Part shown: in pieces, positions 32,363 to 44,126 of the stretch
Layout: each line of letters begins with the position of its first letter
How positions within the stretch are numbered: the stretch's first letter is position 1
Assembly: GCA_001600455.1 (NCBI GenBank)
Contig: BCKC01000002.1
Coordinates: 4,540,171-4,604,170 of the forward strand
Reading direction: 5' to 3'
DNA: 64,000 nucleotides
From: Endocalyx cinctus
Lineage: Eukaryota > Ascomycota > Sordariomycetes > Amphisphaeriales > Apiosporaceae
The notes under the pieces: model-generated
The model's database searches: none
The model's input: the letters and a program-made list of their open reading frames with translations, nothing else
What the model was told of the DNA's origin: nothing
Program-made: the position numbers and the translations under genes

Positions 32363-35231
32363 ATGCCCTCGCCTACTTCTTCTGCACATGATGACAATGA
32401 TGCTTTCGACTCGTCCAAGCCATTCCATGGCCTTGTTCTTTGCTGTACCAGTATCGAGGCTGATCAACGTGTAAGCATCAGCAATCCAATTGTTCATATG
32501 TAGATCCGATCTGTTCCAATCCTAACTTTTTTCCTCAATCCAGACAGAGATAGCCAAAAGAACTGTAGAGATGGGCGGTACTCACAAATACGATTTAACC
32601 CCCGACGTCACCCACCTCATCGTCGGCGATTACAATACCGCTAAATACCGTCATGTCGCAAAAGAAAGACCCGATATAAAACCCATGGCCGCCGGCTGGA
32701 TAGAAGCCGTCAGACAGCTTTGGATAGCCGACCAAGTAATAAATTTTGCCTCGTTAGAAAATGAGTGGAAGCTACGTACCTTCGAATCGAGCGGCGGTAT
32801 CCCCAACAGCCCCGACCCTCGTGCCCGTGAGAGGAAGCGATTGATATGTTGTCTTACCGGCTTCGAGGATAACGAGACACGGTCCATGATCGAAGAAAAA
32901 GTAATATCGAACGGTGGCGAATACGTCGGTGATCTCTCTAAGCGAGTTACTCACCTGATCGTCTACAAACCCGAAGGAAAGAAATATATGGCCGCGAAGA
33001 GGTGGGGCTTGTATACCGTCTCTATCGAATGGTTAAATCATAGCGTCGAGCGGGGTATGATCCTCGGGGAGGAATACTACGATCCCACCCTGCCCGAACA
33101 GGAGCGAGGGAACGGTGCGTGGAATCGCAGGGCAATAACACCCCGTGGCAAACGATCGCGCGAGGGCAACAACCCGGCTGTCGATGAGGGTAGGAGGAAA
33201 TTAAGAAAGACTGCGAGTATGAAGTTAAGCCACCAGACAAATAATATTTGGGGTGACATTCTACTCAACCGGTCCGCCTCCGCCGTCGATCTTGCTCACC
33301 AAGACGTCAGCCAACAGGACCTCCCGAACGAAGGAAGGAATCGTACTGTTGCCGACTCAATCACGCTTCCGAATGACAAGTCTCAGCTTGCACCGCTCAG
33401 CAAAGCCAACCAGAGGTCGATGCAACAGCAAGGCGTGTTTGCCAATTGTCAATTTTATATCCACGGATTCCAGCCGCAGAGACAAGCGATAGTCAATCAA
33501 CATTTACTGGATAACGGCGGTCATATTTTCTCATCAATGGAAGACTTGGTTGCGTCAGGGGACGTGGCGATTCCACAGCATCGCTACCTTCTCATACAGC
33601 AGCGATCTAAACCCGGTTCTTACCCGCAACCACCCGAAGGTGTCAACATCATAACCGAATTTTTCCTCGAAAGATGCATACATAACAAGCAGTTGTTTTC
33701 CCCCTGGGAACACGTACTCGGACGGCCATTTCCGCAGTGCCCGATTGCCGGGTTCGATAAACTTTCCATCAACACGTCCGGTTTCAAAAACGAGCAGCTA
33801 AACCAAGTAGAAAAGGCCATTACTCAGATCGGGGCCAAATACGTGGAGAGATTGAATAGCCAGTGCTCGGTCATCATCTGCCCCGATCCTGAAACGCTGC
33901 ACAAGCAGAAACTCGACTTCGCCGTCAAGATTAAGCTGCCCATCGTCAGGGCCGATTGGCTCTGGGAATGTATCACCTACGGACATCTCGAGCCGTGGGA
34001 TAAATACCTATACAAGCCAATAACACCAAAACTAAAAGACGCCGCTCATCAGCCGTCGGTCTTCGGGGATGAGAACGAGAAGGAGAAATTGAAGGATAGC
34101 GAAATGAAGAGGCAGCTATTACAGAGAACGAGATCAGAGCCCGTTCCAATCTCTCATTCGCATAGACGTAATAGATCCAACGAATCGACTTACGAAACGG
34201 CACCCACCCAGCCAGTTGACGGAATCACTGCCGATAACGACGATCACCAAACACTCGAACAACAGAAGTCTGAGCCTACCCCTTTATCAGAAGTCACGTC
34301 CAACGCCTTAAATAAGTCGCCCCCATCACCGACGAAGAAAAAGCAGCAGTCCGGAGTTTCTTCACCGCGAAAGCTCAAACGATTTCCCACGGGGGGAGAG
34401 ATAGATGACTCGCAGGCCGCCACGGAAGATTCGTTAGATGTTCCCAGTATCAGCGGCGGTGGTGATAACAACAACGCCGCCGCAACGACGAACGTAGCCG
34501 AAGCTACCGATAACCACGACGCCGATAACGCCATGGAGATCGACGACGAACCGGATATCACGGAGGAACGCAAGCGCCGAGAAGATGCCAAGGCGAAATC
34601 GAAGCGGGAAGAAGACCAGGAGAAGTTGGCGCAACGTAGGCAGTTCTCCATGCAGCTGGATTCCCTCGCTCCCGCCGGCGACGAGTCAGCGTCGCTGAAG
34701 CCGAAACCCCAAGCGCTATCTACCAGCGTAGCGGCGCTACCGACAACGACCACCACCACAAATTCCGCCTCGCGACCGCAGCGTCGCAAGAGGGAGATCT
34801 TGGGCAGGGCAGCGAGTACCGCGTCCATCGGGTCTACCGGCAGCGCTGATTCGCAGCAGCAACAACAGCAACAAGCCCTAGGCGACAGCAGCGTAAACGC
34901 GACGACTACCACCACTACATCTTCCACCACGACCAACGACTTGGCGGGTACGAACGAAACGAATAACGGTAGCGGTACCAAACTCGTCGACGGCGCAGAA
35001 AAAGACGCTACGCAACCGCCGCCCCCGGCCACGCAGATAGGCTACGCGGATCCGGACGCCATGATGCATCGCGAGGCCGTGCTCGAACGCATTCAGGGCG
35101 TTAAGAGATCATCGGCCGATACTGCTCGGGGAGCAGCGGGCAGGGGCAGGGAAAAGCAAAGTATGGCGAAAATGGCCGCCGCCGCTTCTATGTCGGCCAT
35201 GGGCTCGACTAGGTCGTTGAGACGACGGTAA
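32363..35231 (+). CDS. BRCT-repeat replication initiation/checkpoint protein, Dpb11/Rad4(Cut5)/TopBP1-like
   Basis: Scaffold that, in yeasts, binds CDK-phosphorylated Sld2/Sld3-type partners to start replication and activates the Mec1/Rad3 checkpoint kinase; nuclear. Two exons, 32363-32470 and 32544-35231, give 931 residues. Four BRCT repeats are visible: about 20-110 (FHGLVLCCTSIEADQR, then VTHLIVGDYNTAKY), 132-215 (KRLICCLTGFEDNETR, VTHLIVYKPEGKKY, VSIEWLNHSV), 330-410 (CQFYIHGFQPQRQAIV) and 440-520 (CSVIICPDPETL, IVRADWLWECITYGHLEPWD). The tail (about 530-931) is disordered, with acidic and basic stretches, a Gln run and Thr runs, and ends in SLRRR. The ATG at 32363 is needed because BRCT1 begins in exon 1. 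Two ACGCG elements precede the gene. Confidence 0.9.
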
Positions 35232-36255
35232 AAAGAAAAAAAATAGTTTACGAAACGATCCATGGCTTAAAGAGGAAAAGTAAGAACAAAAGTAAAAAAA
35301 AAAGTTATTTTTCTTGCTTTTTCTTTATTTTTATTTTTTTTTTGATAATATCCTTGCCGTTCCGACTCCTTTAACGTATGCAATACGATGATACATGGGA
35401 ATGATGAGGGATGAGACTTGCGCAGTACTTAGGAAGGGAAAGAAATGATTCGAGATATACACGTATATACATAATGAATAAAGATACTAAATATTATGAA
35501 TTGAGATATAATCAACAATGTGTTGAGAAAAAAGAGAGAAATGCATCTTAGTTACATAATGTGACTTAGTTGATACCGAAAGAGTTGAGTCCATTCGATT
35601 TACACGCCTCCCTTTATTTACTGACCTTTCAGGCACTCAGTAAATCAATATCCACAATATCGAAACTCATGATCTTTTCAGCATACGGAAGTCATATCAC
35701 ATATTCAGTAAAATTTAAGCGAGACTATCTTATTTAATAAGGTTCTGTTTTTCTTCCCTTGTTTCTGTAATGGTGCCTATAGTAGGTAAATAAATAAAAT
35801 AAAAAATATTGAGGATCCCACCCTATCTTACATTGTGACGATGAGCAAAGAAAAGAGAAAGTATAATAAAACTTAAAACGAAAGGTATAATGATATAAAC
35901 TCAAATAGGATCGGGTATCTTTCAATCCATCTTACACAGTACAACAAGTTCTTTCAAAGAAAATAAAATGAAAAAAAAGTCCAATCAATCTAGGTAAGTA
36001 TCCCTGAAAATGCTAATCCAATTGCCGTGCGTAGAAGAGAAACAGAAAGAAGCAAATTTGCTCGCTCGCAGCATACTCAACTGCTTGGTCGTACTCAAAT
36101 TCGTATCATCGTGACATTTTTGTTTGTTTATTTGTTTTTTTCGTTATTTCCTTGTTGTTATTGCCTTCCCCGTCATGAACCACGCCATGCTTGAAATCAA
36201 ATCTTGCTTTCCCAAAGGAATCAAGTACGCAAGTAGGAAAAAAAAAATGAGGAAT
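35232..36255. other. Convergent 3' spacer between Dpb11-like and DUF8035 genes
   Basis: AT-rich, with A/T runs shortly after the Dpb11-like stop that probably relate to 3'-end formation. No gene seen. Confidence 0.6.
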
Positions 36256-39225
36256 TTACAGACCAGCCGCAGCTTCCGCAAGTACGCCCAGCAGACTCGC
36301 TGCCGCGCTCCCTATTCCGACCGCGCGTAGAGTCTCGCTTCTACTGCGCCTCTTGACCGATCGATCGCGTTCACGGTCATAATAGTCCTTTTCTTTTCTC
36401 CTACTACCGCTACCCGAAGTGGTCGTCGTTGTGCCATTATCATTGTAATATTCGTGCTCTCTTTCACTTCTGTGACGAGAAGACGAAGATGGGTGATAGT
36501 TTGAGTGAGAGTCCCGATAAGCAGCAGAGCGGTGGTGATGATGACGGTGTTCTCTTTCTCGCTCCCTATCCTTCTCACGATACCTATCTCGATCTCTTTC
36601 TCGGTCCTGATATCTGTCGGATCGATAACGCTTTTCTCTTTCTCTTTCCCGCTCTCGATTGCGATCCCGATCCCTGTCTCGTAATTTCTTGTCTTTTTCC
36701 CGATCTCTACTTGGATCGTCTAGGATCTGCGGTTCAGGGTCGAACCGGACATGTGGATCGTCATTCTTATTTTTTAAGATTGATTTCGGTTTCGGCGGTG
36801 ACTGTGCTTTCTCTGATTCTCCTCTTTCCGATCCGCCTTGGTCTAGAGATGAATTCCGGGGCGCTGGCACGATGAACGGATATACTTTAGTTCCTTTATC
36901 CTTATCATGGCCTTTATTACTAGCATTTGATGCCGGTGCACTGACGTTACTACCGCTGCCCGAGTCGTCAGATCCCAAATCCAGGCCACTGTCAGTGCGG
37001 CTGCGGTTTGTGAAGTTAACGTGATAGGGATGAGATTGCTTTGGGGGATAAGATGAAGAGTAGCCGCCTCGGGGACGGCTCTCTTTATGAAAACCTCCAT
37101 TCTCCCCGTACTCCGAGTCTGTCACGTAAGAAGAATTGTCGTCATCACTCGAGTCGTAGAGCGAGCTACCAGAACTAATGGCGCTATCTGACCTCTTCCG
37201 TGTTCGCCGCCTGTCGCCATGATTCGTAATGTTCCGGGCCTGCGCTTCCGGGATCACGTATCCGCCAGTCGGCTTTCCGTTACGATCAAGCGTGTTATTC
37301 TGCTGCGCCTCTATCACGTCCCAGTTGCGGTACTTGTCTGGGTGGTACCTATCCTCGGCCTTCCTCTCTCTCTTTTCCGGCATTGTGCCCCTTGCTGTCG
37401 AAACGGCACCGATACCGCCGTCCCCCAGTGAAGACATTGATGAGCTAGGCAGAGGCTTGGGAGGAGCAATCGAGTCGGCAGATGCCGAATACATTTTCTT
37501 TCTCCTCTCATTCCTCACCTCGGCGGTCTGTCTTGCAAACTCGGCTACTTCTTCGCGGGTCAGAGCTCCAAGTATTGCCACGAATTCCGGTCGTGCCTCG
37601 TAGCGAACTCCTGCCCTCTGAAGGACAGCGGGGGAAACAAGACTTCGTTTGATACGAGTCCATTTCGCATCAAGGGGGATATCGTGGCCGTGGCTATCCG
37701 GAGCAAGACGCGAACAGCGTGTTTGTAGTTGAGTCTCCGACGTGGGAAGTAGAGGAACAGCGGGCGCCGATATAGAGTTGGGCCTTAGCGTTGGTGGGGG
37801 GCTACCACCGTCGTGTGGTGGTTGAGGCATAAAAGTATCACGGGTAGGAGAGATAGATTTCCCATATTGATCCACTGCCAAAGTGCCAGGGGATGGGGGA
37901 CAAGGTAAAAGCGCGGGCTGAGAGGAGGAGGGTAGGTAACGGCCCTCATCTTGAGATTCGGGAATGGTGTAAGTTGGGTAGTGCATGTTTCGCCCTTGTT
38001 GCTGCAAGTTTATCCTGTCCATCGAGATAGCCAGGTCCATACTACGTCTGTCCAAGTCCATGATGTCCCGTGTTGATATGAGACCCATCGAGTCCGTGGA
38101 AGCATCATACTCTTCATCAGACTGTCGATCGTAGGAAAGACCGGTATCGTGATGATATATTCTTGCAGGTGGTGGGTACTGATCTCCGTCTAGACGTTCC
38201 ATCATCCCGGGAGGAAAGTACCTTTCGTTGTCGAGAACGATGCTGGAATCATATATTTCCCTTGAATCGAGCTCTACTGGGTCAGGGAAGCAATATGATT
38301 CCAAAAGCCCTCGCACGGAAGGGGTTGTACCACCGGTTACGGTAAACTGTTCGTCGAGCTGGCGAATGTAGGCACGGAGTACATCCTATACCAAGATGTC
38401 AGCCACACAGTTCTTAATTGATGATTTAATAATTTCAGGGGTGTCCACAATATGGATAGTAGGGTATATTTTATTATAACTTACCTGATTCTTGCGTAGG
38501 ACGTCGCTTGAGAAACCTTCCGCCTCTAACGCATCCCGAAATTGGGTCCACAGCTCATCCTCATCGCCATCATTATTCAAATTCAACTCGTTGTGCTGGT
38601 ATATGCGAGCGGCGATTCGGTCCACGGTATCCTTGATCGAATCCAGGTCAACATTTGATGTGTCGATGGCCTGACGCGACTTGGACGGGTTATGCAGCTG
38701 GATGGTGTCAAGGAACATGTCGATGTTGAGCTTCTGGTTCTCTAGCTTTGAACGAATCAACGCGATCTTGTCGCGCTCCCGACTCTCGAGCAGGGTCCAT
38801 CCTTTCTCGCCATCCATGTGACCATTCTTACTACCAACACCTTCGCCGTTTACTCCGGAACCTGCATTAAGGCCGCCGAACTTCTCGAGAATAGTGTTGA
38901 GAAGTTTCAAGGTGAAGTCGGCGTCCTCGACCACGGGCGTAAGTTGCCGCACGTAGATTCCGGTGGCGTTTGTATTGAGAAGTGACTCGGGGTCCTCAGC
39001 CTCAACCTTGAGGTGCTTCAGAACGGTATGCAGACCTCGAACAGACTCGGCTACCTCTTCGAAATCAGGACCAGCAGTGCGGGCGCGACGGTATAATTTG
39101 CGAGCGAACGAATCGACTAAATCTATCGTGGTCGCGGGTGATACGTACGACGACGCGCCAGTCTTGTCGGCCTCGTAAGTACCGTGACCGTTTACACCGA
39201 GATGGTTATTAATCGTAGCCGCCAT
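36256..39225 (-). CDS. DUF8035-type fungal protein with RD/RE-rich tail
   Basis: Two exons on the minus strand, 39225-38485 and 38385-36256, give 956 residues. Residues 1-247 form a helical N-terminal region (LVDSFARKLYRRARTAGPDF, ESLLNTNATGIYVRQLTPVV). A Pro/Ser-rich middle follows. The DUF8035-like module is at about 483-539 (DAKWTRIKRSLVSPAVLQRA, EFVAILGALTREEVAEFA). Then comes DKYRNWDVIEAQQNNTLDRN, KPKSILKNKNDDPHVRFDPE, and a long Arg-Asp/Arg-Glu repeat with His clusters. The end is a hydrophobic tail, AVGIGSAAASLLGVLAEAAA. Function is unknown; no catalytic motif is visible. The 99-bp intron is a multiple of three and its only in-frame stop is the TAG of the splice acceptor itself, so retention would give a 279-residue protein. 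Confidence 0.85.
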
Positions 39226-41377
39226 TGCAACGATTCTAAGTTCAATATGAGATGGGAACTAAGTCCCGTTTCTCTTAAGGGAAGTCAAGTCCACTTGGTA
39301 TATTATTCAGAGTTTGCGAAGAAAAGTAGTTGCTTCTCCTTCTTCTTTTTTACTATGTTTGTGTAGCTTTGGTGAGGGAAGAAGAGAAAAAAAAGATATA
39401 AAAGGAAAACTTGATTTTAAAGTGGGTTGCGTATGAAAGGAAGTAAACGTTCAAGTTCGTAATGGGTGGGGAGAAGGTATGGATGGTGACATTGGGAAAA
39501 ATAGTCGTCCTCCACTCCACCCGAATTTACATCCGGCGAGGTACCTTAACAAATAAGCTTCTAAACCCTAGTCTAAACTCGTAATAGTTTCGAATTTCTA
39601 GATAGTCCGTTTATTTGAATGACAAACTGAATTGGAAACATTCAAGTTGGACAGCTTTCGTGTTGTTGGGATACAGATGTCGTATATCTGATTCGTCTTG
39701 GGTTATACAAGGCAACGAGTTTTGTTTATCAAAAGTGAAAAAAAAAAAAAAAGGGAGTGGGTGGGGTGAGCAGCCACCGATTTGGAGTACTTGTAGTATA
39801 TTAAAAGGATAAAAGTAAATGAAGGAATAAGGAATTTGGATTATGATGTAGTTTCCAAACTTAGAGTTTGGATGAAAATAATTATCATCGACATGTAGGA
39901 ATCCTTATTTTGGATGGATGTATCGATGTTTAGATCCCTTCCATCTACATTAATTGTTTTGTCTCTTCAGGAACAAGTATATACCAGCCAGCATAATACT
40001 GTGTATTTTGGAAAAGAGAAATACGGGACAAATTTACATGGATATTTCTTACAAACGGGTTTCATCAACAGTACGTAACATGAAAAATATAATTTTGATC
40101 TTCTATCAATGTGACTCAAAATAGAGGGAAAATAATGTGATAGCAGGTGATAGACCAGGTACCTAGGCAATATCCTCGGACTCGAATCAGAGTAAAAAAA
40201 AAAAAAAAAAAAAAAGACAGGTAAACGTGTGATTCTCAGATTTTCAGGGTAGGCAGGTTGTGACGTATATCAATTGGATCATGTCATCATAACGTACCTT
40301 TCCTGAATCATAATATGGGGTCAAAGTGGCAGGGCTACCCAATAAGCATGCACAGTTTAGGGAAGGTTCTCAGCTAGCTTCCTTAAACCCCTGTAGTGGC
40401 GTCGCATTTCTTCCCCATAATCTTCCACCAAGTTCTTATTACAGAGTAGTATAGTATACCTAAGTAGGTAATAGTAACGGTACAAATAGTCACTATTAAA
40501 CGCCAATATCTACTAAAGTACAAGGTATTTACAGTACATACTACCCTATCTTACACCACACTAATCTACTAACTGCAGAGTACTACACTACACTAATCAA
40601 TTACCCAGACCTTCGGTTATGTCTAAACTAGCGTAAAGGTAACTGTGTACTGTTCCTATTTTAAACTATCACAATACTTTACGACATCGACTCGTCGTCT
40701 CTCAGTCAACTCCAATCCATTTCCAATCTTGTAAGGTTGTTGCGTCACTGAAATCGAAATCAGAATATCCATCTGACTAATATGTATCAGCACTTTTCAA
40801 GTTCCGAGGTTCTTCTTCTTCTTATTCCCTCCCTCTGGAGAAAATGCACAAAGTGACAAAAGGCTGAATTAACAAGGTGGGCAGGGTGGTAGAGGTTGGT
40901 TTCAAATTCGACGCCCAGGTTATATAGAATGATCCTGCACGATCGAAGACCGACGTATTATTTAAACCACTTATAAACAAGAACGACAAAAGGATAAATC
41001 AATAGCCTCTTTTTAACGTATATTAAATCAAATCGACGCATGAACTCGCATAAGTACCAAACCATGCGGGAAGGGTCCACCATGCATCTCCCAAGACTCA
41101 ATCAGAGCTGACGATGCATGGAGCAAACAGGTGATGTTCGCCCCGTGAGTATATGCTGCAAGTATTCTGACACTCAACAATCACCACCCTCCCATCTATC
41201 AGCAAATTACATTTTATGATAGGCAGCTGCTATAGGACTACTCATTTGCACGCCGTTATGATTCGAAAGGTGAAAAAAACATCAGGCTTAGGTCTTTTTA
41301 TCACATTGCGTGCATATGCGCAGATGCATATGCATATACATATGTAAATATAACTTGTTTATTTTTTTTTCTTGATA

Positions 41378-41409
41378 CCCGACCTCCCGACCTCCCGACC
41401 TCCCGACCT
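41378..41409. repeat. Tandem repeat, four exact copies of CCCGACCT
   Basis: Four perfect 8-bp units in a row, GC-rich within an AT-rich spacer, next to a short T run. Minisatellite-like; each unit also contains CCCGAC. Confidence 0.95.
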
Positions 41410-42615
41410 AAGGCTACTGCACAATAAATCAATTTAAGTCAATCAATCAGTCGATCGGTCCACGTTTCTACTTCGTCCCGTGGTTTGCTTGTGTACGTGT
41501 AGATTATTGCGACAGCAGGTGTGGTGACACCCCGCAATCTCATGCTTACTTGACAATTTCTACGCTGCGCAGTGCTACGACTTCGCCAAATATTACGTTA
41601 AATAATCCGAATTGTCTCTTATCTAATGCGCGTGCATCCCTATGGATATGTATAAATGCATGTATATATCGTGACATTCCTTGTGGGCGAACTGATATAT
41701 GAACTTGCCATTGGTTTCGCTCCCGTTCTGGGTCCCCGCGAGAACTCCATTCCAATGTCAATCCCAAACACGTGTATTTAGTTACATGGAGCCTTGGAAA
41801 ACTAAAAACCTGATAATAGTGCATGATTTGGAAAGGGCTATGCATGTGACAGACGCTCTCTGGTAGAGCACAACACCAGTTTTTATTATCATATTCATTC
41901 TATTGGACCTCAATGAACATGAGCGAAAATCACGAAAAGCATTACCTCCATTTATTTACCTAACCCAACCCCATCATTTCATCCCAACACGCCATCTCAC
42001 AACGACAATGAAACAAAAACACAAAAAAAATCAGGTAAGTCGAGATACAACGTGTTTCTTGTCATCCATATAATGGAATACTAAATGACCAAACGTTCTG
42101 TCTCCTCATCGAATACATTGATTCGAAGCGATACATACCTATTCGGGATTCCACGAATTGGCCAACATCATCTTGATAAACAATCTATTGGATAGGAAGC
42201 GCGATGTTTCAATTGGAAGTGGGATTTAGATTTAGGTTTTTATCCCTTTACTATCCCTTTACTCCGGACTCCTATTTCTGTTCATACACATCACGTCAGT
42301 ACTTTAGAGCCTTAAACAATAGCGCCCGCCGTATACCAGATTACCTTGTCGCCTCAACCTAAGGTAAAGGGCACGAAAAAGAGCCAAGTGATTATCTAAA
42401 GGGAGCGATAATAATTATTTATTATTATATGCTAAACATTTCGTAAAGAATATCGCCTTTGAAGAAGAAAAGATATATCAATAATAATAATAAAACCTAA
42501 TAGGAGCCACTTAAAGGACCCAGCCACACTAGAAGGTGGATGAGATATGTTGTTCCCCTACCCAACCGGCTTCTCGTAACCGCGCGGATGTTCCGGGCGA
42601 ATTGGATGACTCTAG

Positions 42616-42761
42616 TTTTTTTTTTTTTTTGTTTTTTTTTTTACGCTGCGCCGCTCAACGGGGTTCGTTCGACTGCCTCGTGACCATTATCGCGCAATTG
42701 GCGAATTCAAACCCGGCCTTACTTCAGCGCTAAAAAAAAAAAGAAAAAAAGAAAAAAAAAA
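42616..42761. repeat. T-run ... A-run inverted structure
   Basis: T15-G-T11 at 42616-42642 followed by ACGCTG faces CAGCGCT followed by A11-G-A7-G-A10 ending at 42761. The arms can pair over about 30 nt including the GC-containing foot, enclosing about 85 bp of GC-balanced unique sequence. No open reading frame of note. It may be a small insertion with inverted homopolymer ends. Confidence 0.7.
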
Positions 42762-44126
42762 TCTACCCGGCGAGGTAAAAAGATATTTCACTGAAGATCG
42801 TACACGATCTAAACGTGGTTTTAGGGGTATGCCTAATTGGCGTACGATTAATAACTCCCGTGATTGGGCGAGGCGAACTACCGCGACACACCACCATCTG
42901 AGATACACGTAACAATTCGTTGACGGCTGGAATTGCCGTTGTGGAGAAACCAACCCGATAGTTGCATGGTAGTCCTCAGTAGAAATGTGTAGTATCAGCC
43001 GAGAATGAGGGTGGATTTACCATATTAATGCCAACCCATCCGTGATAAGTTGTGTAAGTAACTAGGCTTCCGCCGGGGCGGTGCAACGGCAAACACGCAA
43101 GAGAAAAAAAAAACTCTAGTTTATCATTCGGTCGGTCACCTCGGTGATCAAGGACAGTTAGTTAACCGCAATGTCAATATCGTGTAAGACCGGAGCGTCC
43201 TAGGTAGCAGCCTTCCCAACTAGTGCTCACTTCAAATGTTGTATATGCAGCACGCCGGTCAGCGAAAAGTCGACGATATGATGAAGCATGATGTGTATAC
43301 ATAACATTGCATGGTTATGTATCCAAGCCAGCGAAGAGATAATTATGATGGGGGCTACAAATATAAGTTCGTCCGCTTTTTACATCTGATATCCTATAAA
43401 AAACAAGTTGTGGAACAGCGAAAAGCAGGAAGCCGGATGATTCAAATTTATCTTGTTGTCATAAATATATACGAATACTTTAAGTGCATATAAATATATA
43501 TATAATATACATGATCGCCCATCAAAGTCGCACCGCACGCGCCTACGTATGACCAGAGAAACGATAAGTACCACACATACCCGGGAACCTCCAACGGATG
43601 AAGGGATAATGAGGGATAATCTAGCGGAGGACGCCGTTCATATCATGGATGCCCTTTTTTTCGGTGATTTCAATCGTGACTTTGAGGCTTAAGAGCTGAC
43701 CGAGGCAAATTCACGATCTACTAGGATCCAGGGTGTATACGTATGTGGGTCAGAGGAACTTCTGTTTGTATGTGTAAGATGATTTATTAGATGAGGCGTC
43801 GGGCGCAGCAATCGACGATATTATAGTTAGATGTGAGTGAAGTACCTAGGTAATGCAGAAGGATTGTGGGCGGGATGTTTCTGGAAGCATTCGTTTTCCG
43901 ATCGTCAGCAAGATTGCTTGTCTCACGTGTATGGCACCTTCACCGGAACATTGCCTAGATTACCCGCTGTATACTCGAATGGGAATGATAATTTTTATTT
44001 TATTTTTGCTTGACTGACACTATCGCAAGTTCCATTCGTACCCGCCCATCTCTACAGTGTAGAGGATACGCCTATGAATTTCATTATGGCTAGCCCACAA
44101 GGTATAATAAATAACAGTCATTGTGT

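Larger units (their letters stand above)
39226..44126. other. 4.9-kb spacer rich in A/T runs
   Basis: No gene recognised. The first few hundred bases are probably the DUF8035 promoter and 5' UTR. It contains a run of 22 A (40194-40215), a four-unit tandem repeat at 41378-41409 and a T-run/A-run inverted structure at 42616-42761. An ATG ORF of 99 codons at 41546-41845 (minus) has no recognisable features. Long noncoding transcripts are possible but cannot be seen from sequence alone. Confidence 0.55.

Noticed and set aside
34244..35032. 262-codon open frame antisense to the Dpb11-like gene
   Set aside because: Composition (runs of Val, Ser and Cys) mirrors the Thr/Gln-rich sense tail; a shadow frame without its own signals.
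36429..37603. Plus-strand open frames inside the DUF8035 gene
   Set aside because: Shadows of the RD/RE-repeat and Pro/Ser-rich regions; no domain.
41546..41845. 99-codon ATG ORF on the minus strand in the 39-44 kb spacer
   Set aside because: No domain, no splice partners and base use like the surrounding noncoding DNA.
42540..42642. Possible Pol III gene ending in the T15 run
   Set aside because: No A or B box and no 5S rRNA or tRNA structure upstream of the T run.
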